This document shows, piece after piece, positions 9,528 to 18,435 of a stretch of 64,000 nt of DNA. The stretch comes from Jiella avicenniae (lineage in GTDB: Bacteria; Pseudomonadota; Alphaproteobacteria; Rhizobiales; Rhizobiaceae), in the NCBI RefSeq assembly GCF_021390325.1, contig NZ_JAJUWU010000006.1:124001-188000 (forward strand), given 5' to 3'. The position numbers and the translations under genes were made by a program. Under the pieces are notes generated by a model. That model was not told where the DNA came from and made no database searches. It saw only the letters and a program-made list of their open reading frames with translations. Every line of letters begins with the position of its first letter. Positions within the stretch are counted from its first letter, which is position 1.

Positions 9528-10901
9528 TTGGAAGAAACGGCTGCCGCCCATCACGTCGACCTCACCGTCATCGCCTTCGTCATCCTCGTCGCCGTCCTGG
9601 CCGGCCTCGGGCTGATGCGGCTGAAGCAGCCGCCGCTGGTCGGTTTCATCCTCGCCGGCGTGCTGCTCGGGCCGGACGCCCTCGGCTTCGTCTCGACCTC
9701 CGACGAGAACGTCACGGTGCTGGCGGAGATGGGCGTCCTGATGCTGCTGTTCTTCATCGGCATGGAACTCTCGCTGAAGGCTTTCGTCGCGACGCTGCGG
9801 CCGGCCCTCCTGATCGCCGGCGGCCAGCTTGCAGCGGCCATGGCGATCACCTTCACCTTGAAGGCGATCTCCGACGCGACATTCGCCGAAGCGCTGATCC
9901 TCGGCTTCATCATCGCCTTGTCCTCCACCGTCGTCGCCATGAAGATGCTGGAGGACATCGGCGAGCTGCGCGGCGAACCCGGCCGGATCGCCGTCGGCGT
10001 CCTCATCGCCCAGGACATCGCGGTGGTGCCGATGCTCCTGATCTCGACGTCGCTCGGCGGCAGCGAGGAGATCGCCTGGACGGGCCTGATCGTGAAGATC
10101 GCCGTCGCCGTCGCCGTTCTCGCCGGCCTCCTGTGGTGGCTCGGGCGGAGGCCCAAGCTGAAGCCGCGCTTCGCCGCCGCCGTGGAGGGCAATGTCGAGA
10201 TCCTCGCCCTCGGCTCCCTCGCGTTCTGTTTCGCCGCCGCCTCGATGTCCGGCTGGATCGGTCTGTCACCGGCCTACGGCGCCTTCATCGCCGGTCTCGT
10301 CGTCGGCGCCTCGACACTGCGCTCGCCGGTGATCCACGTGGTCGAGCCGATCCAGTCGATCCTGCTCGTGGTCTTCTTCCTGTCGATCGGCCTTCTGATC
10401 GATCTCGACTACATCGTCGCCAACTGGCAGCTCGTCGCCATCGCCGCGGTGTTCGTCATCCTCGCCAAGACCATCCTCAACGTCGTTCTGATCCGGCTCG
10501 CCGGCCTGCCGCACAAGACCGCGGTGGAGGCCGGGCTGTCGATGGCGCAGATCGGCGAATTCTCCTTCGTCCTCGCCGCGGCTGCCTACGCCTCGCAGGC
10601 GATCGGCAGCGACGTCTATCGTCTCGCTTTGGCGGTGACGGCGATCACGCTTCTCGTCTCGCCGGCCTGGATGGTGATGACCCGCCAGATCGAGGGTGAG
10701 GCGCGTTTCGGCTATCGCGAATTCCGCGAGGCTTTGGCCGAAATCTACGAGGGGCAGGTGGAGAACGTCGAGGATTTCGGCTTCTGGCTGAAGGTGCGGG
10801 GTAGGGCGCTCCGCCGCGCCTACCGGCGCCGGCGCGCCACGCGGGTCGCGGACACCCGGGGTGCCGAAGGGCTTGCAGACGGCAAGGTTCCGGGCGAATG
10901 A
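9528..10901 (+). CDS. CPA2-family cation:proton antiporter
   Basis: A 457-residue polytopic protein with about 11–12 hydrophobic segments. Typical Na+/H+ exchanger features are LKQPPLVGFILAGVLLGPD (residues 28–46) and FFIGMELSLKAF, then the conserved IGLSPAYGAFIAGLVVG. It resembles KefB/KefC/YbaL membrane domains but has no TrkA-N (RCK) domain at the C-terminus, which is instead a short Arg-rich tail. The start is TTG, supported by GGAG six bases upstream. Whether it moves K+ or Na+ cannot be read from sequence. It stands alone, upstream of the hydrolase–P450 pair. Confidence 0.85.
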   Translation: MEETAAAHHVDLTVIAFVILVAVLAGLGLMRLKQPPLVGFILAGVLLGPDALGFVSTSDENVTVLAEMGVLMLLFFIGMELSLKAFVATLRPALLIAGGQLAAAMAITFTLKAISDATFAEALILGFIIALSSTVVAMKMLEDIGELRGEPGRIAVGVLIAQDIAVVPMLLISTSLGGSEEIAWTGLIVKIAVAVAVLAGLLWWLGRRPKLKPRFAAAVEGNVEILALGSLAFCFAAASMSGWIGLSPAYGAFIAGLVVGASTLRSPVIHVVEPIQSILLVVFFLSIGLLIDLDYIVANWQLVAIAAVFVILAKTILNVVLIRLAGLPHKTAVEAGLSMAQIGEFSFVLAAAAYASQAIGSDVYRLALAVTAITLLVSPAWMVMTRQIEGEARFGYREFREALAEIYEGQVENVEDFGFWLKVRGRALRRAYRRRRATRVADTRGAEGLADGKVPGE

Positions 10902-11109
10902 CGTCTGGGCGCCGCACCGCCGCCGGCCCATGCACCTGCGGCCGGTCCCGGCCTTGATTATCGGCTCTCCTCGTTCATAGTCCGGCGGCGATCCGACGGG
11001 GAACGGATCGCGGGGTCCGGGGCGGATTCCTCCTGCGCGTGCGTGCAGAGGGGGGCATCGCCGGGCCGGGCCCTCCGCAGTCCGGCTTTCGAGGGGAGTA
11101 TCGCCTGAC

Positions 11110-12333
11110 ATGACCGAGACGTCGGAGACGGCGCGAGGCGTTGAAGCGCAAGGCGCCAACTTCCGCAGGCACGTCTTCTACATCCATGGTTTCGATCCGC
11201 GCGGCGCGCCGGTCTATCACGGCCACTTTCGCGCCGGGCTGAAGGCGGCGTCGGCACGGTGGTCGCGCGACATCGCGGTGGTCGAGAGCGAGGCGGAGGC
11301 GCTGGCCGCCGGGGCCTGGACCGTGACCTCGCGCGGCGCAAAAGCCGGCACCCGCGTCGAGACCCGCTACGAGATGCTCGCCTGGACGGACATCGTCGGG
11401 CGATACTGGTTTCCCCGAAAGCAGCTGCGACTGGCAGCCGAATCCTTCCGCTTCGCCTGGACGACGTGGCGTCGCGGCATCCTGAGGCGGTTCTACCGGC
11501 CGGCCTGGGCGCTGTTCGTGGCGATCCTGATGACGCCGGCCCTGCTGGTCCTCTGGGGCCTCGTCACTGTCGTGGCGATCGCTGCGGGCGCGGCGCTCGC
11601 CATGGCTCTCGGCACGGCCTTCGGCGCCCCGCCATGGGCCGCGATCGCTGCGGCGCTCGCCGTCGCGCTCCTCGTCCTCGCGGGGCTGTCGATGGGGTGG
11701 AATCGTCTGAAGGCGTGGCTGAACGTCTGGTGGGTGACCCGCTTTCTCGGCTATCTTCGCGGCTGCGCCGACGGGCGCTTCGATCGGTCGGAAGAAAGGG
11801 CGGACGCGTTTGCCGAGCGCATGTTCGAGGTCTGGAGGGCGGGAAAGGTGGACGAGATCCTCGTCGTCGGCCACAGCCTCGGCGCGATATTCCTGGTACG
11901 GGCCGGCGCGCGCCTGTTGCGGCTTCTGCCCGAAGGCGAGGGCGGGCCGACCATCGTGCTCCTGACCCTCGGCCATACGGTGCCGCTCTATACGCTCCTC
12001 GGCGGCGACGCGGAGTTTCGCCGCGACCTCGCCGTGATCGCCACCACCGACCGGCTGCGCCTCCTCGACGTGACCTCCGGTTCCGATCCCGGATCGAGCT
12101 GCCGCATTCCGCTCGTCGAGGGGATCGATCTCGGCGAGAGGCCGTCGCGGGTGATCTCCCGCGAGCCGGATTTCCACGACATCCTGGAACCCGAGACCTT
12201 CCGCCGTATCCGCATGCGGCCGCTCGAATTCCATTTCCAGTATCTGAAACCTTCCGAGCGCGGCCACGGCTTCGACTATTTCGAACTCGTCACCCGGCCG
12301 CGCCCGATCGAAACGAGTGTCGCAGTCCCATGA
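11110..12333 (+). CDS. Membrane-anchored alpha/beta-hydrolase-like protein
   Basis: A 407-residue protein. It opens with the alpha/beta-hydrolase-like strand RRHVFYIHGFDPRG (about residues 19–32). Two adjacent transmembrane helices follow in the middle (about 140–200). The nucleophile-elbow motif VVGHSLGAIFL comes next (about 257–267), with a putative catalytic Ser. A late His could complete a triad but I cannot assign it. I know no named function; a lipase or esterase-like role is inferred. The stop overlaps the ATG of the P450 gene (ATGA), implying translational coupling and a shared pathway. An upstream ATG choice is unambiguous because the frame opens with it. Confidence 0.7.
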   Translation: MTETSETARGVEAQGANFRRHVFYIHGFDPRGAPVYHGHFRAGLKAASARWSRDIAVVESEAEALAAGAWTVTSRGAKAGTRVETRYEMLAWTDIVGRYWFPRKQLRLAAESFRFAWTTWRRGILRRFYRPAWALFVAILMTPALLVLWGLVTVVAIAAGAALAMALGTAFGAPPWAAIAAALAVALLVLAGLSMGWNRLKAWLNVWWVTRFLGYLRGCADGRFDRSEERADAFAERMFEVWRAGKVDEILVVGHSLGAIFLVRAGARLLRLLPEGEGGPTIVLLTLGHTVPLYTLLGGDAEFRRDLAVIATTDRLRLLDVTSGSDPGSSCRIPLVEGIDLGERPSRVISREPDFHDILEPETFRRIRMRPLEFHFQYLKPSERGHGFDYFELVTRPRPIETSVAVP

Positions 12334-13742
12334 GCGAAGAGTTTCGCCCCGTCCTGCCCCAGGCCCAGGACGCCCATCCGGCCAAGCCGCTCGAACGCAT
12401 CAGGGGCCACCTTCGCTCGAGCCTCGGCCTGTTTCTGAAGGGCAGCTACGGCTTCATCGGCGTCAGCCGCCATCCGATCCCGAAGATCCCGCTGATGAAG
12501 CGGCGCACCCTCTACAACGTCCGCGATCCGGAGGTGATCCGCGACATCCTGATCAAGCGGTTCCGCGAGTTTCCCAAGGGCAAGCTCATGGAACGGATGA
12601 TGAAGAAGCTCTCCGGCTATTCGATCTTCGTCTCCAACGGCAAGGAATGGGAGCGCCACCGGCGCATCGTCGACCAGGCCTTCAACCACGCCGGCATCAA
12701 GAACGTCTTCCCGCTGATGCGCGACGCCTCGGACGCCAGCATCGCCCGCCTCGATGCGCAGGCGGGGACGGGGCAGGACGTGGCGATCGACGCCGAGATG
12801 ACGCATTTCGCCGGCGACGTGATCTTCCGCACGATCTTCTCCGAGCCGATGTCGGCGGAGGACGCGAGGCGCATCTTCGCGGCCTTCGACGAGTTCCAGG
12901 CGATCGCCTTCGCGCAGGGCATGATCGGCCTCGTCGGCGTGCCGATCCACTGGCTATGGTCGAACCGCCGGGCGCGGAAGATGGCCAAGGAGATCCGCGA
13001 CGTCCTCAACGGCCCGTTGCAGCGCCGGCTGAAGGCGGTGCGCGAGGGGCGGGCGGTGCCGACGAACGACATCCTCTCGGTGCTGATGACCGCGGAGGAT
13101 CCGGTCACGAGGACGAAGTTCGAGGGCGAGGAACTGCTCGATCAGATCGCCATGCTGTTCCTCGCCGGCCATGAAACCTCCGCGGCGGGCCTTGCCTGGG
13201 CGCTCTATTGCCTCGCCCACCGCAAGGACGTGCAGACGGAGCTTCACACCGAAGCCACCACGGTCCTGGGCGATCGGCAGCCAGTATTCTCCGACATGAA
13301 GCGGCTGGAAAAGACCCGCGACATCTTCCGGGAAGTGCTGCGCCTCTACCCGCCGATCGCCTATCTGTCGCGCGATACGCAAAAACCCGAAAAGCTGCTG
13401 GAGCACGACGTGCCGACCGGCTCGCCGGTGGTCGTGCCGATCTGGCTGATGCACCGGCATACGCAGTACTGGCACAATCCGAACGATTTCCAGCCGGAGC
13501 GCTTCGCCCGGCCGGAGACGCGCGAGGCCCAGCGCTTGGCCTACATGCCGTTCTCGATGGGCGCCCGGGTCTGCGTCGGTGCCGCCTTCGCCATGCAGGA
13601 GGCGACGCTGGTGCTCGCCGAGATCATGCGGCGATTCGAATTGCGGCCGGTTCCCGGCCACGAGCCGCAGCCGGTTTCGCGGCTGACGGTGCGTTCGGAG
13701 AACGGCATCCGGCTTTTCGTCGACAGGGTCGACCGGATATAG
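12330..13742 (+). CDS. Cytochrome P450
   Basis: A 470-residue soluble P450 that would insert oxygen into an unknown substrate. The oxygen-binding I-helix motif AGHETSA, the ExxR motif EVLR (Glu335, Arg338), the PERF segment and the heme loop FSMGARVCVGAAFA (Cys415 as heme ligand) are all intact. The pattern resembles CYP4/CYP102-like bacterial fatty-acid or lipid hydroxylases, but this is only a general resemblance. The start overlaps the stop of the preceding hydrolase-like gene by four bases, so the two are likely made together. No ferredoxin or reductase gene is adjacent, so electrons must come from elsewhere. Confidence 0.93.
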   Translation: MSEEFRPVLPQAQDAHPAKPLERIRGHLRSSLGLFLKGSYGFIGVSRHPIPKIPLMKRRTLYNVRDPEVIRDILIKRFREFPKGKLMERMMKKLSGYSIFVSNGKEWERHRRIVDQAFNHAGIKNVFPLMRDASDASIARLDAQAGTGQDVAIDAEMTHFAGDVIFRTIFSEPMSAEDARRIFAAFDEFQAIAFAQGMIGLVGVPIHWLWSNRRARKMAKEIRDVLNGPLQRRLKAVREGRAVPTNDILSVLMTAEDPVTRTKFEGEELLDQIAMLFLAGHETSAAGLAWALYCLAHRKDVQTELHTEATTVLGDRQPVFSDMKRLEKTRDIFREVLRLYPPIAYLSRDTQKPEKLLEHDVPTGSPVVVPIWLMHRHTQYWHNPNDFQPERFARPETREAQRLAYMPFSMGARVCVGAAFAMQEATLVLAEIMRRFELRPVPGHEPQPVSRLTVRSENGIRLFVDRVDRI

Positions 13743-13903
13743 CTGCGAAGCCCGAGCGTCCGTAAGTCGAACTTCGAATTCTGACGCGCAGAACTCGGAG
13801 GAAAATCCCCGTCTCTTGCGGAATCTCCCAAATTCCAACATGATCTTCGCACAAGCGAAAGGTCATCGACCGGGGTTTGGCTTGCAGCCGTTAGGGAGAA
13901 CAG

Positions 13904-15685
13904 ATGGCCGAGGCGGAGACGTTCCATCTCTTTTTCGTAAAGCCGACGCATTACGACGACGAGGGCTATCCGCTGCAGTGGCGGCGCTCCACCATCCCGG
14001 CCAATTCGCTCGCCTGTCTCAACGGCATCGCCCAGGACTGCATCCGCAGGAAAGTCCTCGGCGACGTGAATGTTGTAATCCACACGATCGACGAGACGAA
14101 TACACGGATCAGACCGAAGAAGATCATCGAGATGATCGCCGCCGACGGCGGCAAGGGCATGCTCGCCCTCGTCGGCGTCCAGTCCAACCAGTTTCCCCGC
14201 GCCGTCGATCTCGCGCGGCCGTTCCTTGACGCCGGCATCCCGGTCTGTCTCGGCGGCTTCCACGTCGCCGGTTCCCTCGCCATGCTCGACGGCATCCCGC
14301 CGGAGATCGAGCAGGCGAGCCGCATGGGCATCTCGATGTTCGTCGGCGAGGCCGAGGGCGGGCGGCTGGATCAGGTGCTGCGCGACGCTCATGCCGGCAA
14401 GCTCGAGCCCTACTACCGCCACGACGCCGACCTGCCGAACCTCGAAGGCTCGGAAATTCCCTTCCTCGATCGGGCGCAGGTGGAAAAGACCTTCGGCCTC
14501 TATTCGAGCTTCGACATCGGTCGCGGCTGCCCGTTCCAGTGCTCCTTCTGCACGATCATCAACGTCCAGGGCCGCGTCAGCCGCTTCCGCTCGGCCGACG
14601 ATCTGGAAAAGATCGTCCGGGCCAACTGGGCGATCGGCGTCGACCTGTTCTTCGTCACCGACGACAATCTCGCCCGCAACCGCAACTGGGAAGCCTTCTT
14701 CGACCGGCTGATCCACCTTCAGGAGAAGGACGGGATCAAGATCCGCATGCAGATCCAGGTGGATACGCGCTGCCACAAGATCCCGGGCTTCATCGACAAG
14801 GCGGTGCGCGCCGGCGTCGACCAGGTCTTCGTGGGGATGGAAAACATCAATCCCGACAACCTCATCGCGGTGAAGAAGAACCAGAACAAGATCATCGAAT
14901 ATCGCGAGATGTTTCTGGAATGGAAGAAACGCTCGGTGATGATCACCGTCGGCTACATCATCGGCTTTCCGAACGACACGCGCGAATCGATCCTGCACGA
15001 CGTCGACGTCATCAAGCGCGAACTGCCGATCGATCTCATCTACTTCACCAACCTGACGCCGCTGCCCGGCAGCGAGGACCATCAGAGGCTCTTCAGGAAG
15101 GGCGTCTGGATGGATCCCGACCTCAACAAATACGACCTCAACCACCGCGTCACCCACCACGAGAAGATGTCGGATGCGGAATGGGACCGGGTCTATTCGG
15201 AGGTCTGGGGCCGGTTCTATTCCTGGGATCACATCGCGACGATCATGAAGCGCATGCGGGCGATGGGCTCGACCCGCAAGATGATGCTGCTCTTCCGCAT
15301 CCTCGGCTACCGCAACTACTACATGGTCTATGGCTGCCACCCGCTGGAGGGCGGCTACATGCGGATCAAGTCGCGGCGCGACCGCCGGCACGGCATGAAA
15401 CCCGAGAACCCGCTGACCTTCTATGCCCGCTATGCCTTCACCGAGGCGCGGGCGGTCGTCCTGATGTTCCGGGACTATCTGCGGATGAAGCGGATGGCCG
15501 ACAAGATCTGGTCCGATCCCGCCGCAACGGAGTATCGCGATCTCGCCATCACCCCGCCGGACGCCGACGAACTCAATCTGGCGCTCTATTCCGAGACCCG
15601 CGGGACCTCGGCGGAAATCGCCCGCATGCGCCGGCACGAAACGCTGATCCGCGATGCCAGAGCGAAAAAGGTCGAAGCCGCCTGA
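13904..15685 (+). CDS. B12-binding domain radical SAM protein
   Basis: A 593-residue enzyme. The N-terminal part resembles a cobalamin-binding Rossmann domain (VGVQSNQFPRAVDLARPF and CLGGFHVAG). The radical SAM core follows, with the cluster motif CPFQCSFC (Cys209, Cys213, Cys216), then VDLFFVTDDNLARNRNWE and IQVDTRCHKIPGFIDKAVRA. The C-terminal 150 residues are unassigned and rich in basic residues. Class B radical SAM enzymes methylate or rearrange unreactive carbons, and relatives act in hopanoid and natural-product modification; the substrate here is unknown. It lies 160 bases after the P450 on the same strand and may serve the same pathway. Confidence 0.88.
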   Translation: MAEAETFHLFFVKPTHYDDEGYPLQWRRSTIPANSLACLNGIAQDCIRRKVLGDVNVVIHTIDETNTRIRPKKIIEMIAADGGKGMLALVGVQSNQFPRAVDLARPFLDAGIPVCLGGFHVAGSLAMLDGIPPEIEQASRMGISMFVGEAEGGRLDQVLRDAHAGKLEPYYRHDADLPNLEGSEIPFLDRAQVEKTFGLYSSFDIGRGCPFQCSFCTIINVQGRVSRFRSADDLEKIVRANWAIGVDLFFVTDDNLARNRNWEAFFDRLIHLQEKDGIKIRMQIQVDTRCHKIPGFIDKAVRAGVDQVFVGMENINPDNLIAVKKNQNKIIEYREMFLEWKKRSVMITVGYIIGFPNDTRESILHDVDVIKRELPIDLIYFTNLTPLPGSEDHQRLFRKGVWMDPDLNKYDLNHRVTHHEKMSDAEWDRVYSEVWGRFYSWDHIATIMKRMRAMGSTRKMMLLFRILGYRNYYMVYGCHPLEGGYMRIKSRRDRRHGMKPENPLTFYARYAFTEARAVVLMFRDYLRMKRMADKIWSDPAATEYRDLAITPPDADELNLALYSETRGTSAEIARMRRHETLIRDARAKKVEAA

Positions 15686-15800
15686 GCAGGGCGGCGAGGT
15701 CGTCGCGGCAATCCGGGTCGAGGGCCGTGGCCGTTCCGCCAAGGCGGCATCGACCGGACCATTGCAGCTTTCGGCAATTTCACCCGAACTCCAAATCGAG

Positions 15801-15829
15801 TTGACGTGAAAACAAAAGCCTAGCACGAT
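15801..15829 (+). promoter_or_regulatory. Possible sigma-70 type promoter before the DAACS symporter
   Basis: TTGACG at 15801–15806 is a good alphaproteobacterial –35 element. Seventeen bases later lies CACGAT, a weak –10. This is in the 308-base gap (15686–15993) before the symporter gene, and nothing else is recognised in that gap. Confidence 0.3.
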
Positions 15830-15993
15830 AGCTCAAATGAAACGCATGCCTTTCGTTTGTGCAGCGGGGCAGGTGGTCCCGTTCGTCCATCTTTGGGCGG
15901 ATGGGACTTTCTTTCGAGATTTCGGCGTTCCGCTGCGATTGTCCGAGCGACCGTGAAACATCGGTCGCCTCATCGCGGAAAGGACGCCCCCGC

Positions 15994-17334
15994 ATGTCTC
16001 TCACCATGAAGATCTTGATCGGAATGCTCGCCGGCGTCGTTGTCGGCGCTGCGATCAACACGCTCGACAATGCGTTCATCAACGACGTCGTGGTCGGCGG
16101 CTTCTTCGCCATGATCGGCACGATGTTCGTCAACGCGTTGAAGATGCTGGTCGTGCCGCTCGTCTTCTTCTCGCTGGTCTGCGGCGTCGCAGGCATCGGC
16201 GACATCCGCGTCCTCGGCCGCGTCGGCACCAAGTCGTTCGGGCTCTACATCTTCACCACCGCGGTCGCGATCGCCACGGCGATTCTTCTGGCGCTGTTGA
16301 TCGGCCCGGGGCAGGGCTTCGACATGCAGGGCGTCGACGCCAGCGGCATCACCGCCAAGGAGGCGCCGTCGGTGTGGGAGGTGTTCGCCAACATCGTCCC
16401 GACCAATCCGATCCAGGCGTTCGCGTCCGGCGAGATGCTGCAGATCATCTTCTATACGATCATTCTCGGCGTCGCGGTCGTGATGCTCGGGGACCAGTCG
16501 GCCGCCTTCGTCCGGGCCTGCGAATACATGAACGAAGTGATGATGAAGATCGTCTCGATCGTCATGGCCTTCGCGCCCTACGGCGTCTTCTGCCTGATCG
16601 CCAAGACCTTCGCCGAACAGGGGATCGACCTCTTCGTCCCAGTGCTGGCCTATGTCGGAACCCTCGTCGGCGCCCTGTTCCTGCATCTCTTCGTGACGCT
16701 GATGCTCCTCCTGAAGCTGACGACGGGTCTCAGCCCGCTGACCTTCATGAAGAAGATGCGTTCGGCGCAGATCTTCGCCTTCTCGACCGCAAGCTCCAAC
16801 GCGACGATCCCCGTCACGCTGCAATGCATCACCGAGCGCATCGGCGTGAAGAACTCCGTCGCCTCCTTCACCATCCCCTTCGGTGCGACCATCAACATGG
16901 ACGGCACGGCGATCATGCAGGGCGTCGCCACCGTCTTCCTGGCCAATGTCTACGGGATCGAGCTCGGCGTCGCAGGCTATCTGACGGTCATCGCCATGGC
17001 GGTGCTGGCGTCGATCGGCACGGCGGGCGTTCCGGGCGTCGGTCTCGTCATGCTGACGATGGTGCTCAACCAGGTCGGCCTGCCGATCGAGGGCATCGCT
17101 CTCATTCTCGGCGTCGACCGGCTGATGGACATGATCCGCACCGCAGTGAACATCACCGGCGACGCGGTGGTCTCGACGATCGTCGCCAAGCTGGAGGGCG
17201 AGTTCGATCCGGCCGTGTTCGCCGATCCGAATGCCGGTATCGAGACCGGGCACGATCTCGACATCGACCCTGCGGCGGAAGAGCGTCTCGCCGGCGCGGC
17301 CCGGCCGCATGCCCGTCCGCAACCGGCCGAGTGA
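15994..17334 (+). CDS. Dicarboxylate/amino acid:cation symporter (DAACS family)
   Basis: A 446-residue transporter that would import glutamate, aspartate or C4-dicarboxylates with Na+ or H+. It has eight or more hydrophobic segments and the DAACS signatures: the serine-rich re-entrant loop FSTASSNATIPVTL (about residues 262–275) and TINMDGTAIMQG (about 303–314), then AVLASIGTAGVPGVG. The last 45 residues form a hydrophilic tail. The ATG at 15994 follows a GGAAAGGA sequence. It closely resembles GltP/GltT and DctA; substrate choice is not decidable here. Confidence 0.92.
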   Translation: MSLTMKILIGMLAGVVVGAAINTLDNAFINDVVVGGFFAMIGTMFVNALKMLVVPLVFFSLVCGVAGIGDIRVLGRVGTKSFGLYIFTTAVAIATAILLALLIGPGQGFDMQGVDASGITAKEAPSVWEVFANIVPTNPIQAFASGEMLQIIFYTIILGVAVVMLGDQSAAFVRACEYMNEVMMKIVSIVMAFAPYGVFCLIAKTFAEQGIDLFVPVLAYVGTLVGALFLHLFVTLMLLLKLTTGLSPLTFMKKMRSAQIFAFSTASSNATIPVTLQCITERIGVKNSVASFTIPFGATINMDGTAIMQGVATVFLANVYGIELGVAGYLTVIAMAVLASIGTAGVPGVGLVMLTMVLNQVGLPIEGIALILGVDRLMDMIRTAVNITGDAVVSTIVAKLEGEFDPAVFADPNAGIETGHDLDIDPAAEERLAGAARPHARPQPAE

Positions 17335-17346
17335 GAAAAGCGCGGC

Positions 17347-17371
17347 GCCGGGGCCCGAAGCCGGCCCCGGC
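17347..17371 (+). terminator. Stable GC hairpin after the symporter gene
   Basis: GCCGGGGCC pairs perfectly with GGCCCCGGC around a seven-base loop, 12 bases after the stop. There is no T-tract, so it is either an inefficient intrinsic terminator or an mRNA-stabilising hairpin. Confidence 0.45.
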
Positions 17372-17600
17372 TGGGCCGTCCCCGCATCGGGGCGCCCACC
17401 GCTCGGGTCGTCGTACCCTTCGCTCGAGAGGATAGTTCACGGCGGTCGGGGCCGATCGAGACCGGATGCCGCGGCTGCAACGCTCGTTTTCGGAACGGTG
17501 ACTGCCGCCGCCTTCCAAGCTTGCGCCCATTCGGCCACGCGACTAAGGAACGTTGGCGCCCCGAAGGCGCCAGCGGATGGACGAGAGCAGGATGTCGGCG

Positions 17601-18254
17601 ATGGATTTCGAAGCGGCCCGCATTAGGATGGTCGACAATCAGATCAGGACGACGGACGTCACCAGCCACGCGATCCTGCGGGCCTTTCTCGAAGTGCCGC
17701 GCGAGGAATTCCTGCCGGCCTCGCGCCGACCGCTCGCCTATGTCGATGACGACGTGCCGCTCGGCGACGGGCGCTACGTGATGGAGCCCTCGCCGCTGGC
17801 CAAGCTCTTGCAGCTTGCCGCCATCGACAAGGACGACGTGGTTCTCGATGTCGGATGCAACACCGGCTATTCCTCCGCGATCATCTCCCATCTCGCCGGC
17901 TCCGTCGTCGCGCTGGAAGAGGATGCGGCGCTCGCTGCCGCGGCGACGGACAATCTCGCCCGGCTCGACTACGTCACCTGCGCCGTCGTCGAGAACGACC
18001 TTCTCGACGGCTGCCGCGCCGAAGCACCCTACGACGTCATCCTCTTCCAGGGCTCCGTCGAGACCCTGCCGTCCACCTTCTTCGACCAGATGAAGGCCGG
18101 CGGGCGGATGGTCGTCGTTCGCGGCTCGGGCAACTCCGCCGAGGCGCTGCTCTACGTCAAGGACCACGAAGGAGTCGTCTCGGAGCGCTTCGCCTTCAAC
18201 TGCTCGATCAAGCCTTTGCCGAGCTTCCGCCGGAAGGCCGAGTTCGTTTTCTGA
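17601..18254 (+). CDS. pcm: Protein-L-isoaspartate O-methyltransferase family protein
   Basis: A 217-residue SAM-dependent methyltransferase. It begins MDFEAARIRMVDNQIRTTDV, the standard start of the rhizobial family; the ATG at 17601 has AGG nine bases upstream, and earlier ATGs (17577, 17592) are less family-like. SAM-binding motif I, VLDVGCNTGYSSAII, is intact, as is VLFQGSVE-like strand IILFQGSVE in the later part. The family repairs isoaspartyl residues in aged proteins, but this alphaproteobacterial branch, always next to tolC, may have another target. The TolC gene follows 180 bases later. Confidence 0.85.
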   Translation: MDFEAARIRMVDNQIRTTDVTSHAILRAFLEVPREEFLPASRRPLAYVDDDVPLGDGRYVMEPSPLAKLLQLAAIDKDDVVLDVGCNTGYSSAIISHLAGSVVALEEDAALAAAATDNLARLDYVTCAVVENDLLDGCRAEAPYDVILFQGSVETLPSTFFDQMKAGGRMVVVRGSGNSAEALLYVKDHEGVVSERFAFNCSIKPLPSFRRKAEFVF

Positions 18255-18435
18255 ACATTTGAGACGGTGCGTTGCAGATTTGCCCCGGTCGGCGGAAAAC
18301 CGGCGCTGTTGCGTCAAAGTGAGACGAGTTCATTCACGGGTTGGGCTATTAGCTTGGCTTCGCGGTTCTGCGCCCACTCATCGCTCTGACGATGTCGCGG
18401 CCCGGACCGGATCGCGTTCCAGCCCGGAGTACAGA

